From: Spirochaetia bacterium
Lineage (GTDB): Bacteria > Spirochaetota > Spirochaetia > Sphaerochaetales > Sphaerochaetaceae
Assembly: GCA_009929055.1 (NCBI GenBank)
Contig: SABI01000004.1
Span: 1-30,183 of the forward strand
DNA: 30,183 nucleotides
Direction: 5' to 3'
The notes under the pieces: generated by a model
Told to the model about the DNA's origin: nothing
The model's input: only the letters and a program-made list of their open reading frames with translations
The model's database searches: none
Shown: piece by piece, positions 1 to 7,796 of the stretch
Numbering within the stretch: the first letter of the stretch is position 1
Layout of the letters: every line of letters starts with the position of its first letter
Position numbers and translations under genes: made by a program

Positions 1-271
1 ATCCTGCATCAACAAAGTCTAAATCCTTTACATCAATCCTCCAAGTGTGTAAAGCATGTTCAAGTTTTAATCCCCCACGGGAGACATAATCTTTATTCTC
101 TATAATACACTTTCGATTGTTAAAAAAAGTTTGCTGTGAATCTCTTACCCCTTCTCCATCGACACTCACATGTTTTGCTGCAATAAGAGAAAGAAGTATT
201 TCCCTATCTATATCAGGATACTGCTCGATTAAAAGGTCAATTACTTTAACTTTTTTTATCTTTTCTTTCAT
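1..271 (-). CDS. tlyA: TlyA-family rRNA methyltransferase / haemolysin-like protein, N-terminal part (cut by window edge)
   Basis: Only the first 90 codons are in the window; the gene continues past base 1. TlyA proteins are S4-domain plus FtsJ-type methyltransferases that 2'-O-methylate rRNA in the cytoplasm; the name comes from a spirochaete 'haemolysin'. The S4-like RNA-binding domain covers about residues 8-55 (KVIDLLIEQYPDIDREILLS, then HVSVDGEGV). It is followed by the family hallmark YVSRGGLKLEHAL at 62-74 and then DFVDAG (85-90), the beginning of the SAM-binding motif. ATG is at 271, with GGGAG seven bases upstream. It starts 14 bases after the ymdB stop, so it looks co-transcribed with rny-ymdB. 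The methyltransferase half is unseen, so catalytic integrity cannot be judged. Family assignment is fairly firm; the exact rRNA target is unknown. Confidence 0.82.
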   Translation of the reverse strand, partial: MKEKIKKVKVIDLLIEQYPDIDREILLSLIAAKHVSVDGEGVRDSQQTFFNNRKCIIENKDYVSRGGLKLEHALHTWRIDVKDLDFVDAG

Positions 272-285
272 CTACCGACTCCCAC

Positions 286-1086
286 TTATATATGAAAGTT
301 TTCTTTGATAGGGGTGATAGAGAGAGCTTTTTTGGTAGTAATGTCTATAGTTACCACAACTCCCTGAAGAGTCGCTGGAGCATCCAGGATCTCGTTTCTA
401 TAAGGGACCTGGGTCATCTGCCTCTTGATAGCAATCATGGGGTCTGATCCAATCACACTATTATAAGGACCACACATTCCCATATCGGTAATATAGGCCG
501 ATCCTTTTGGAAGTATTCGTGCATCGAGTGTTTGTACATGGGTATGGGTTCCCACAAGAGCCGATATCGCCCCATCAAGATGGAGTGCGAGTGCCTCTTT
601 CTCTTGAGGAACTTCAGCATGAAAATCTACAAGAATTGCATCAGTCGTTTTTTTCATCCTTTCAATAAGGCGGGAAGAAACTTGAAAAGGGCAATCAATG
701 GGGCTCATCTGCATTCTTCCTTGTACATTTATTACTCCCACTCGCATCCCTTTAATCTCAACAATTGTTGATCCATGTCCTGGAGCTGATGTGGGATAAT
801 TGGCAGGCCGGAGAATTCTTTCATCTGAGTCGAGTGTAGGACGAAATTCTTCTTTTTGCCAAATGTGGTTACCACTAGTGATCACATGAACCCCTAAAGA
901 GAAGAATTGTCTTGCTAATTCATCATTAAGTCCAAATCCATTATCTGCATTCTCACCATTAACGACAACGATATCTGCTCGATACTGTTTAATGAGTTGA
1001 GGTAATCCTATAAAAAGGGCTCTACACCCAGGTTGTCCGAGAACATCCCCGAGAAGTAGAGCCGTAAGTGTACGCTGTGCTGCCAT
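286..1086 (-). CDS. ymdB: YmdB-family metallophosphoesterase
   Basis: This 266-residue protein is of the TIGR00282/YmdB calcineurin-like phosphoesterase family. Characterised members are dinuclear-metal phosphodiesterases that act on 2',3'- or 3',5'-cyclic nucleotides in the cytoplasm. Metal-ligand motifs are all visible in order: GDVLGQPG (13-20, Asp14), NGENADNGFG (43-52), SGNHIW (71-76, His74), DFHAE (154-158) and GTHTHVQT (179-186). Length is normal for the family. ATG at 1086 has AAGGA just upstream and lies 8 bases after the rny stop. The rny-ymdB pairing is also found in Bacillus, where both affect RNA turnover and developmental switching, so a shared role is plausible but inferred. 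There is no signal peptide and nothing is broken. Confidence 0.93.
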   Translation of the reverse strand: MAAQRTLTALLLGDVLGQPGCRALFIGLPQLIKQYRADIVVVNGENADNGFGLNDELARQFFSLGVHVITSGNHIWQKEEFRPTLDSDERILRPANYPTSAPGHGSTIVEIKGMRVGVINVQGRMQMSPIDCPFQVSSRLIERMKKTTDAILVDFHAEVPQEKEALALHLDGAISALVGTHTHVQTLDARILPKGSAYITDMGMCGPYNSVIGSDPMIAIKRQMTQVPYRNEILDAPATLQGVVVTIDITTKKALSITPIKENFHI

Positions 1087-1094
1087 ACAATCCT

Positions 1095-2624
1095 TTATCG
1101 TGCGTATTCAACTACTCGTGTTTCACGAATAATTGTAACTTTAATTCGTCCAGGATATCTGAGTTCTGCTTCAATTCTCCCAGCTATTCCTTTTGCAATT
1201 TCTTTAGCGCCATCATCTGAGACACTCTCATTGTTAACTAATATCCTTAATTCTCTTCCAGCTTGAATAGCAAATGCTTTATCAACACCGCTAAAACTTT
1301 CAGCAATGTGTTCAAGGTTTTCAAGTCTCTTGATATAGTTATCAATAGTCTCTCGACGAGCTCCAGGTCGTGCTGCTGATATAGCATCGGCAATTTGTAC
1401 AATTACCGATTCAATGCAACTTGGTTCAATGTCATCATGATGAGATAAGATAGCATTAATAACTCGAGGATCTTCTCCTAGTCGTTTTGCTAAATCAGCC
1501 CCCATTTCAGCATGGTTTGCATCTCCATCAGATTCAATACCTTTACCAATGTCGTGTAGGAGTCCACCACGACGAGCAATTTCTCTATCAGCTCCAACTT
1601 CACTAGCAATCATTCCAGCAAGGATGGCTACTTCTTTTGAGTGGTTAAGGACGTTCTGTCCATAACTTGTTCTAAAGTGTAGTTTCCCTAAGGCTCGTAT
1701 CATCTCCTGGCTCATGTTATGAATTCCAAGATCAAAAAGAACCTTATCTGCTTCTTCAATAATTACTCTCGTGATCTCTTTTGTAACTTTGGTTACCACT
1801 TCTTCAATTCGTGCTGGGTGGATTCTTCCATCCTGTACTAATCTCTCTAGTGAAACCCGTGCAATCTCTTTTCTTACTGGATCAAAACATGAAATCACTA
1901 CTGCCTCTGGAGTGTCATCTATGATGATATCTACTCCTGTAAGGGTTTCTAGTGTCCTAATGTTTCTTCCTTCTCTTCCGATTATTCTACCTTTCATCTC
2001 ATCGCCAGGTAAGGAGACTGTAGTAACAGTCACTTCTGAACTCACCTCTGTAGCAATTCGTTGAATTGTAGAGACGATGATATCTCGAGCAAGTTTATCA
2101 GCCTTTAGTTGAGCTTCTTGTTCGATCTTGTTGATAATAATCTGAGCATCTCGTTTAGCGTCGACTTGAAGATTCTCTATGATAAGTTGTTTTGCTTCAT
2201 CACTTGTCATAGAGGCTACTCTCTCAAGTTCTAATACCCAATTCGATTCCATCTCAGAGAGTGCTTTGTCTCTCTGGGCATGAACCATCTCTTTGTCTGA
2301 AAGTTCTCTTTTCTGGACTTCTAGTTCTGATTGTTTACGTTCTAAATTTTCTTCTTTTGTTAACAATCTTCGTTCTGTTTTCTGAAGTTCACCTCTCCGT
2401 TCTCTTGCTTCTCGCTCCTGTTGCTGTTGTTCTTTTAACAACAAATCTCGAGTTTCAATTAACAGTTCTTTACTTTTTGCTTCTGCATCTTTTATAGCTT
2501 CTTCATTCAACCGAACAGCTTTTTGTTCGATCGATGTGAGCTTGAACCTCGCATACGTCCAACGAATTAACCATCCTAGGATTATACTGACAAGACAAAG
2601 AGGGATTACAAAAAATATATTCAT
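1095..2624 (-). CDS. rny: Ribonuclease Y
   Basis: RNase Y is a membrane-anchored endoribonuclease that starts mRNA decay. The 509-residue protein has the full family layout. One N-terminal membrane segment (about 2-22, MNIFFVIPLCLVSIILGWLI) is followed by a long charged coiled coil (about 30-190). A KH RNA-binding domain carries GRIIGREG at 212-219. The HD domain has its catalytic pair in GGLLHDIGKG (His357-Asp358), with downstream NHAEMG and SHHDD motifs. I use ATG at 2624 rather than an upstream in-frame start at 2678: GGGGG sits six bases before 2624, and a near-consensus promoter (-35 at 2673-2678, -10 at 2650-2655) occupies the longer extension. It is the first gene of the rny-ymdB-tlyA unit. 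Confidence 0.96.
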   Translation of the reverse strand: MNIFFVIPLCLVSIILGWLIRWTYARFKLTSIEQKAVRLNEEAIKDAEAKSKELLIETRDLLLKEQQQQEREARERRGELQKTERRLLTKEENLERKQSELEVQKRELSDKEMVHAQRDKALSEMESNWVLELERVASMTSDEAKQLIIENLQVDAKRDAQIIINKIEQEAQLKADKLARDIIVSTIQRIATEVSSEVTVTTVSLPGDEMKGRIIGREGRNIRTLETLTGVDIIIDDTPEAVVISCFDPVRKEIARVSLERLVQDGRIHPARIEEVVTKVTKEITRVIIEEADKVLFDLGIHNMSQEMIRALGKLHFRTSYGQNVLNHSKEVAILAGMIASEVGADREIARRGGLLHDIGKGIESDGDANHAEMGADLAKRLGEDPRVINAILSHHDDIEPSCIESVIVQIADAISAARPGARRETIDNYIKRLENLEHIAESFSGVDKAFAIQAGRELRILVNNESVSDDGAKEIAKGIAGRIEAELRYPGRIKVTIIRETRVVEYAR

Positions 2625-2649
2625 ATGTACCCCCGTTTGTAATTCTATT

Positions 2650-2678
2650 ATAATACGGACGAAGGGTGCGGTTGTCAA
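2650..2678 (-). promoter_or_regulatory. Sigma-70-type promoter of rny-ymdB-tlyA
   Basis: On the minus strand TTGACA (2673-2678) and TATTAT (2650-2655) are separated by exactly 17 bases. The expected transcription start is near 2643, giving a leader of about 20 bases before the rny ATG at 2624. It is the only good promoter in the gap after rplQ and argues that rny starts a separate unit from the ribosomal genes. Confidence 0.75.
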
Positions 2679-2737
2679 GTGAAGTGAGGATTTACAATTA
2701 TTAACTAATTTTAGATATATGACTACTATATAAACAT

Positions 2738-2769
2738 TTATAGCCGCCCTTATATGAAGGCGGCTATAA
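2738..2769 (-). terminator. Hairpin ending the S10-spc-alpha transcript
   Basis: A perfect 11-bp inverted repeat (2738-2748 with 2759-2769, core GCCGCC/GGCGGC, 10-base loop) lies 37 bases after the rplQ stop and before the rny promoter. On the minus strand it is followed by ATGTTTATAT, a poor U-tract, so it may be a weak terminator, a 3' stabilising hairpin or a read-through point into rny. Confidence 0.6.
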
Positions 2770-2806
2770 TGTTAATAAACATTGTTTACAGGAAACAAGC
2801 AATTAA

Positions 2807-3217
2807 TTACTCGCTTTTCTTAGCTTCTTTCTCTTTCTTTTCACCTTTCTTAGGTTTACTTGTTTTTACAACTAGTTCTAAGATAGCCATTTCTGCTGCA
2901 TCACCTTTTCTGTTTCCAGTTTTGATAATACGGGTATATCCACCTTTACGGTCGGTAAATAATGGGGCAATTTCTGTAAAAAGTTTAGCTAATATTGCTT
3001 CGTCTTTAATATCTCTATTAATCATACGACGGGAATGAACAGAATCAAGTTTTGCTCTTGTTATCATTTTTTCAGCGGCCCGTTGTACTTCTTTAGCCTT
3101 CGCTTTTGTTGTTTCAATTCTTTCATAACGAAACAGCGAAGTCACCATATTGCGCTTTAGCGCTTTACGCTGGCCTTGTCTGCGGCTCAGTGCATTAAAA
3201 CCAATTCTATGCTTCAT
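2807..3217 (-). CDS. rplQ: 50S ribosomal protein L17
   Basis: L17 is a large-subunit protein near the exit tunnel. The 136-residue product has the typical start MKHRIGFNALSRRQGQRKAL, the helix with LFRYERIETTKAKAKEVQR, and the terminal block RKGGYTRIIKTGNRKGDAAEMA. A lysine/glutamate-rich tail (about 115-136, KPKKGEKKEKEAKKSE) extends the core, as in many bacteria. Its ATG lies inside the end of rpoA (11-base overlap), so translation is probably coupled. It is the last gene of the ribosomal run, and the hairpin at 2738-2769 follows. Confidence 0.97.
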   Translation of the reverse strand: MKHRIGFNALSRRQGQRKALKRNMVTSLFRYERIETTKAKAKEVQRAAEKMITRAKLDSVHSRRMINRDIKDEAILAKLFTEIAPLFTDRKGGYTRIIKTGNRKGDAAEMAILELVVKTSKPKKGEKKEKEAKKSE

Positions 3218-4259
3218 TCTCTTCTTCCTTGTTCCCTGGGATTCTAACTGAGTTTTTTAAGACTGAGTAATCTGTCATACCAAGACTTAAGTTCCACTCT
3301 TTTAGTTTCTCTTTGATCTCTGAAAGTGATTTCTTTCCAAAATTACGGGTCTTCCCAATTTCTTCTTCAGTCTTTTTAGTTAAGTCACCAATGGTCTGAA
3401 TATGAGCATTCTTTAAACAATTACTAGATCGTACTGAAAGTTCAAGTTCCATTACATTAGTGCTAAGAATTTTTTTAATTCGCTCTTCACCTTCATCAAC
3501 TTCATCACTACTACTTACCATACTTTCATCAAAGTTAATAAATATAGCAAAATGGTCTTTTGCAATCTTTGCAGCTTCAGCTAAGGCGTTTTCAGGAGAA
3601 ATTGTTCCATCTGTGTTGATATCAATTATGAGTTTATCATAATCGTTTCTTTGACCAACACGAGTGGGTTCAATTTCGTACTTCACACGAGTAACTGGAG
3701 AAAAACTAGCGTCTATTGGAATAGTTCCCACTTCTTCTATATATTTTTCATTAATCTCAGAAGGAACATATCCACGGCCAAGATCAATTTGCATCTCCAT
3801 TTCAATATTCGCATCATCCATCATGGTAAACAAAACCAAATCTTTATTTGTAATTTCTACGTTGTTCTTTTCGAGACTTGCCCCTGTTATTACCCCAGGC
3901 CCTTTACACTCAATAAGCAGTACAGTACCTTCAATTTCTTCAGGCATTTTTATTTTTAATTTCTTAATGCTTGCAATAACTTCAGGTAAATCTTCTACTA
4001 CACCAGGGAGAGATTCAAACTCACTACTCACAAGATGTGGTAAACCTTCTTCATTAAAAGAGGTGAATTTTAGCGCAGTAACAGCATATCCTTGAATTGA
4101 GGAGAGAAGAACCCTTCTTAATGTATTACCAACGGTTGTACCATATCCTCTTTCAAAGGGGTAGGCGATAAATCGCCCACTATCTGGTTCAACTAAGCTA
4201 TGCTCAAAGGTGATTCCTTTCGGCCTTTTAAATCCTTTCAAAAGGTTTTTACGTGCCAT
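3207..4259 (-). CDS. rpoA: DNA-directed RNA polymerase subunit alpha
   Basis: The alpha subunit dimerises to nucleate core RNA polymerase assembly and contacts UP elements and activators. The 350-residue protein shows the N-terminal domain (about 1-240: FERGYGTTVGNTLRRVLLSS at 35-54; NDYDKLIIDINTDGTISP near 205-222). A short acidic linker follows (about 245-258, SMVSSSDEVDEGEE), then the C-terminal domain (about 265-335) with ELSVRSSNCLKNA. Arg277 corresponds to the DNA-contacting Arg265 of E. coli. ATG at 4259 follows AAGGAG by five bases and the rpsD stop by nine. The charged tail ends in EEENEA and the 3' end overlaps rplQ. Confidence 0.98.
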   Translation of the reverse strand: MARKNLLKGFKRPKGITFEHSLVEPDSGRFIAYPFERGYGTTVGNTLRRVLLSSIQGYAVTALKFTSFNEEGLPHLVSSEFESLPGVVEDLPEVIASIKKLKIKMPEEIEGTVLLIECKGPGVITGASLEKNNVEITNKDLVLFTMMDDANIEMEMQIDLGRGYVPSEINEKYIEEVGTIPIDASFSPVTRVKYEIEPTRVGQRNDYDKLIIDINTDGTISPENALAEAAKIAKDHFAIFINFDESMVSSSDEVDEGEERIKKILSTNVMELELSVRSSNCLKNAHIQTIGDLTKKTEEEIGKTRNFGKKSLSEIKEKLKEWNLSLGMTDYSVLKNSVRIPGNKEEENEA

Positions 4260-4268
4260 GTTTACTCC

Positions 4269-4904
4269 TTAACGAGAATAGAGTTCTACGATTAACTGCT
4301 CTTGAATGTCTTTAACTTCAGTAACCTCATTTCTACGAGGAACTGCAAGGAAAGATCCTTTCATGTTATCAGGATCAAGAGATAACCATGGAACTAATCC
4401 ATTTTTAGAGAAAGCTTTTAAGTTTTCTTTAATCAGAATCATTTTTTGGCCATGAGTACCTATCGAGACTTCATCACCTACTTTTAATCGGTATGAAGGA
4501 ATATCTACTCTTTTGCCATTAACTGCCACGTGACCGTGGTTAATTATCTGTGCTGCTTGGTTTCTTGAATTGGCAAAGTGGAGTCTAAATACCACGTTAT
4601 CAAGTCTTGCTTCTAGCAACATAATCAAGTTTTCACCAGTTTTTCCAGGTATACGTGCGGCCTCAACAAAAGTAAGATAGAATTGTTTTTCTAACATACA
4701 ATACATTCTTTTTAACTTCTGTTTCTCTCTAAGTTGGAGACCGTAGTCAGTTTTCTTTTTACTTCGTGCGCGAGGATCTTTCCCTGGAGCACCTTTTTTC
4801 TTATCTATCGGACATTTACCAGTAAAACAACGTTCCCCTTTAAGGAATAACTTTGTCCCTTCAGTCCGGCAATATCTGCATTTTGGGCCTGTATATCTTG
4901 CCAT
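4269..4904 (-). CDS. rpsD: 30S ribosomal protein S4 (zinc-type)
   Basis: S4 is a primary 16S rRNA binder that starts small-subunit body assembly; in E. coli it represses the alpha operon. The 211-residue protein begins MARYTGPKCRYC and keeps a four-cysteine zinc motif (Cys9, Cys12, Cys26, Cys31), the C+ form. The S4 domain follows (about 97-160: ARLDNVVFRLHFANSRNQAA, then VNGKRVDIPSYRL). The end is EQLIVELYSR. It sits between rpsK and rpoA, the usual alpha-operon place. The start at 4904 gives the canonical N-terminus. Confidence 0.97.
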   Translation of the reverse strand: MARYTGPKCRYCRTEGTKLFLKGERCFTGKCPIDKKKGAPGKDPRARSKKKTDYGLQLREKQKLKRMYCMLEKQFYLTFVEAARIPGKTGENLIMLLEARLDNVVFRLHFANSRNQAAQIINHGHVAVNGKRVDIPSYRLKVGDEVSIGTHGQKMILIKENLKAFSKNGLVPWLSLDPDNMKGSFLAVPRRNEVTEVKDIQEQLIVELYSR

Positions 4905-4922
4905 ATCTCCACCTACTCCTTA

Positions 4923-5300
4923 TTAGACTCTTCTCGTCTTGCGAGGACGACAACCGTTGTGTGGAATTGGAGTTACGTCTCGGATACTTCGTACTTTTAA
5001 ACCAAGTCCACCTAACGTTCTAATAGCGGATTCACGTCCGACCCCAGGTCCTTTCACGAATACATTTACTTCTCGAAGACCATAATCCATCGCCTTCTTT
5101 GCAGCAGTTTCTGCTGCTGTTTGGGCAGCATAAGGGGTAGATTTTTTAGCTCCTCGGAAACCAAGTCCACCAGCACTTGCCCATGAGACAGCATTTCCAT
5201 TGAGGTCTGTAACAGTCACAATAGTATTGTTAAATGTCGCTTGGATATAGACATTTCCCTCATATACTGTTTTTTTGACTTTGCGTTTTGCTTTAGCCAC
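4923..5300 (-). CDS. rpsK: 30S ribosomal protein S11
   Basis: S11 is a small-subunit platform protein next to the E site and the mRNA exit. The 125-residue product has a basic N-terminus, then YIQATFNNTIVTVTDLNGNA, GLGFRGAKKSTPYAAQTAAE, GPGVGRESAIRTL and the conserved end TPIPHNGCRPRKTRRV. The start is GTG at 5300, the only start giving the normal length, with AAGGAG nine bases upstream. Twelve bases separate it from the rpsM stop. Confidence 0.97.
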   Translation of the reverse strand: MAKAKRKVKKTVYEGNVYIQATFNNTIVTVTDLNGNAVSWASAGGLGFRGAKKSTPYAAQTAAETAAKKAMDYGLREVNVFVKGPGVGRESAIRTLGGLGLKVRSIRDVTPIPHNGCRPRKTRRV

Positions 5301-5312
5301 AATCAGTTCTCC

Positions 5313-5678
5313 TTATTTCTTCTTACCGGCAACGGTCTTTTTCTTACCCTTACGGGTTCTTGCATTAGTCTTTGTTCTTTGTCCACGGACTGGTAAGCCC
5401 TTTCTGTGGCGTAGGCCACGGTTACAACCAATATCCATCAAACGTTTAATATTAAGGGCAACTTCTGTACGTAAACGACCTTCAACCTTATATTCACTTT
5501 CAATAAGTTTTCTTAATTCGTTTACATCCTCTGCTGAAAGATTATTCATTCTTTCATTAGGGTTAATGTTACCTTTCTGGCAGATCTCTTCTGCGGAGAC
5601 TCTCCCGATTCCATAAATATAGGTTAATGCAATTTTTACCGCTTTGTTTGGTAAATCAATACCTGCAATTCTCGCCAT
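5313..5678 (-). CDS. rpsM: 30S ribosomal protein S13
   Basis: S13 lies in the head of the small subunit and contacts the P-site tRNA and the L5/5S bridge. The 121-residue protein starts MARIAGIDLPNKAVKIALTY and carries GIGRVSAEEIC, the helix-hairpin region, RGLRHRKGLPVRGQRT and the basic tail KKKTVAGKKK. An in-frame ATG 18 bases upstream is rejected because AGGAGG lies inside that extension, seven bases before the ATG at 5678. The 34-base gap after rpmJ is too short for an E. coli-style S4-binding pseudoknot leader. Confidence 0.97.
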   Translation of the reverse strand: MARIAGIDLPNKAVKIALTYIYGIGRVSAEEICQKGNINPNERMNNLSAEDVNELRKLIESEYKVEGRLRTEVALNIKRLMDIGCNRGLRHRKGLPVRGQRTKTNARTRKGKKKTVAGKKK

Positions 5679-5712
5679 TAAATGGCCTCCTCTCACCTGC
5701 TTTTATCAGCTA

Positions 5713-5826
5713 TTATCTCTGTCTTTGTTTGTGTTTTGGGTTGTCACAAATAATTCTGACTACCCCAGCACGTCTAATGACTTTGCATTTGTCACACATT
5801 GGTTTGACACTTGCTCTCACTTTCAT
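5713..5826 (-). CDS. rpmJ: 50S ribosomal protein L36 (zinc-type)
   Basis: L36 is the smallest large-subunit protein. The 37 residues read MKVRASVKPMCDKCKVIRRA then GVVRIICDNPKHKQRQR. The zinc ligands Cys11, Cys14, Cys27 and His32 are all present, so this is the ordinary zinc-binding form. ATG at 5826 is preceded by AGGAGA, and the secY stop is 12 bases upstream. Here it directly joins secY to rpsM, without the map, adk or infA genes that often sit between them in other phyla. Confidence 0.97.
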   Translation of the reverse strand: MKVRASVKPMCDKCKVIRRAGVVRIICDNPKHKQRQR

Positions 5827-5838
5827 TTCAATTATCTC

Positions 5839-7158
5839 CTATAAATTCCTTGCTTTAATACGCCCTTTACCGGTGATACCATCTTGATGGTGCATCTTCA
5901 TGATGCCTTCAATTTGGCTCATTGTATCTAGGTCTACTCCAACCATGATAATCAATGAAGTTCCACCGAGTAACATTGCTACAGAAGCCGGGAAGTTAAA
6001 TAACTTTTGAACTACTGTAGGAATCAAGGCAATGAATGCAAGAAACAACGACCCTGGTAATACTATTCGATTCAAGACTTTCGTTAGATACTCTTCAAGT
6101 CTCTCAGTTCGCACACCAGGAACAGATCCACCATTTTCCCTAATTTGTCGAGCCATCTCGATAGGATTCAGTGAAACCTGAGTGTAAAAAAATGCGAAAG
6201 CAATAATCAACAGGGTATAGATGATAAGATAGGGGGCACCCTGTGGACTTAGCCAATTCGCTACTGCTTGTAACCAGCGTACTTCAGGTCCAAGAGATGC
6301 AGCAATCTGCAAAGGGAACGAAAGTAATGCTGAAGCAAATATTACAGGAATAACACCGGAGGGGTTAATCTTGAAAGGGATATATGAGCTCTGTGACCCG
6401 TACATCTTTCTTCCAACAACACGTTTTGCGTACTGTACCGGAATTTTCCTTTGTCCTCGTTGCTCATATACAACTAATGCAACTACTATTGCAAACATTG
6501 CTAGAACAACTAATACCACGATTGGGTTAAGTAATCCAGATTGAACACTTTGGAAAAGAGTAACAAGTGCATCTGGGATTCGTGCTACAATACCAGCAAA
6601 AATGAGAAGTGAAATCCCATTTCCGACTCCACGAGCTGTAATTTGATCTCCTACCCATACTAAAAACATTGATCCAGTTGTTACTGAAAGCATAGCTATT
6701 AGAGTAAAAGGAAGAATAGGAAGCGTCATTACATCAGGTATTGAGTTTGCATATACAGTAACTACATAAGACTGAATCAAACAGACTAAAATAGTACCAT
6801 AGCGGGTATATTGTTGTACTTTTTTCCTACCAGAAGCATCTTCAGTAAGTTTCTTCAAACTAGGAACAACCAACATTAATAGTTGGAAGATAATTTGTGT
6901 AGAAATGTAAGGCATAATACCCAACATAAATACACTAAAGTTTGAAAAAGCTCCACCAGCAAAGAAGTTAAGATATTCTGTAAGTCCGATGGTACTTGAA
7001 CTACTCTGAGAGAGGAAATAAAGTTTTAATACTTGAGGATCGATTCCAGGAATAGGAATGAATGCCCCAATTCTAAATACTACTAGAAACAGGACAGTCC
7101 ATGAGATCTTTTTTCTGAGTTCATCAATCCTGAACATATTCACTAAGGAGTTAGACAT
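5839..7158 (-). CDS. secY: Protein translocase subunit SecY
   Basis: SecY is the pore of the Sec translocon in the inner membrane and works with SecE (29532-29711) and SecA. The 439-residue protein opens with a short cytoplasmic stretch (SLVNMFRIDELRKKI). Ten hydrophobic spans follow, with family signatures FRIGAFIPIPGIDP (TM1/plug), GVGNGISLLIFAGI, QRKIPVQYAKRVVG in the C4 loop, NPSGVIPVIFASALL, and the C5-loop arginine region RENGGSVPGVRTERLEEYL. I choose ATG at 7158, five bases after GAGGA; an adjacent in-frame GTG at 7161 is too close to that site. It is the last gene of the spc-type cluster before rpmJ. Confidence 0.97.
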   Translation of the reverse strand: MSNSLVNMFRIDELRKKISWTVLFLVVFRIGAFIPIPGIDPQVLKLYFLSQSSSSTIGLTEYLNFFAGGAFSNFSVFMLGIMPYISTQIIFQLLMLVVPSLKKLTEDASGRKKVQQYTRYGTILVCLIQSYVVTVYANSIPDVMTLPILPFTLIAMLSVTTGSMFLVWVGDQITARGVGNGISLLIFAGIVARIPDALVTLFQSVQSGLLNPIVVLVVLAMFAIVVALVVYEQRGQRKIPVQYAKRVVGRKMYGSQSSYIPFKINPSGVIPVIFASALLSFPLQIAASLGPEVRWLQAVANWLSPQGAPYLIIYTLLIIAFAFFYTQVSLNPIEMARQIRENGGSVPGVRTERLEEYLTKVLNRIVLPGSLFLAFIALIPTVVQKLFNFPASVAMLLGGTSLIIMVGVDLDTMSQIEGIMKMHHQDGITGKGRIKARNL

Positions 7159-7172
7159 CACAATCCTCTTTT

Positions 7173-7604
7173 TTATTTAATTTCCCCACCAGCCGTTTTA
7201 ATTATTTCGACTGCCGATGCGGAGATCTTGAGTCCCTCAAACACCACCTTTTTGGTGAGTTCACCATTAGCAAGAACTTTCACTTTAACATTGTGCCCTT
7301 TGACAAGGTTTTTTTCTTTTAAACTTTCAACGTTAACAACTTCTTTGTCTTCGTAATTTAAAGAAATCTTATCAAGAGAAATGATTTCATATTCATCCTT
7401 GAATGGATAGTTTGAGAATCCGCGTCTTGCTACCCGTCTGAATAAAGGCATTTGACCACCTTCAAATCCAGGACGAACACCACCACCGCTACGAGCATTC
7501 TGGCCATTATTACCACGACCACAAGTTCTCCCTTTTGAAGAAGATCCTCGGCCGACGATAGTTTTTCTTGTATGAGCACCGATAGGTGCATTAATCTGTC
7601 CCAT
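7173..7604 (-). CDS. rplO: 50S ribosomal protein L15
   Basis: L15 is a late-assembling large-subunit protein with a long glycine/arginine-rich N-terminal extension that runs into 23S rRNA. The 143 residues show this extension: RKTIVGRGSSSKGRTCGRGN at 13-32, then SGGGVRPGFEGGQMPLFRRV. A globular half follows, with ISLDKISLNYEDKEVVNVES and the end EIIKTAGGEIK. Only one base separates it from the rpmD stop, so translational coupling is likely. secY follows after 14 bases, the usual spc order. Confidence 0.96.
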   Translation of the reverse strand: MGQINAPIGAHTRKTIVGRGSSSKGRTCGRGNNGQNARSGGGVRPGFEGGQMPLFRRVARRGFSNYPFKDEYEIISLDKISLNYEDKEVVNVESLKEKNLVKGHNVKVKVLANGELTKKVVFEGLKISASAVEIIKTAGGEIK

Positions 7605-7605
7605 A

Positions 7606-7794
7606 TTACATCTCCTCGACTTTCACAAGGTGAGAAACAGCTCGAACCATTCCTTTAATTGCAGGTGATGCATCATGCACTACACTACTACTAATTTTCT
7701 TTAGTCCGAGAGCTTTCACTGTTCGTCTATGTGCAGGGATGGTACCGATTACACTTTTAACTAATGTTATTTTTATTTGTTTTTCTGCAGCCAT
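7606..7794 (-). CDS. rpmD: 50S ribosomal protein L30
   Basis: L30 is a small, non-universal large-subunit protein. The 62-residue product has the family pattern IKITLVKSVIGTIPAHRRTV followed by LGLKKISSSVVHDASPAIKG and the terminal VSHLVKVEEM. ATG at 7794 is chosen because GGGGG lies five bases before it. An in-frame GTG at 7806 would start inside the end of rpsE and place the Shine-Dalgarno site within the gene. It lies two bases after the rpsE stop. Confidence 0.95.
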   Translation of the reverse strand: MAAEKQIKITLVKSVIGTIPAHRRTVKALGLKKISSSVVHDASPAIKGMVRAVSHLVKVEEM

Positions 7795-7796
7795 TG

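Noticed and set aside
2625..2678. Longer N-terminus for RNase Y from the in-frame start at 2678
   Set aside because: The extension contains the -35 and -10 boxes and the Shine-Dalgarno site, and it is not hydrophobic; family members start at the membrane segment.
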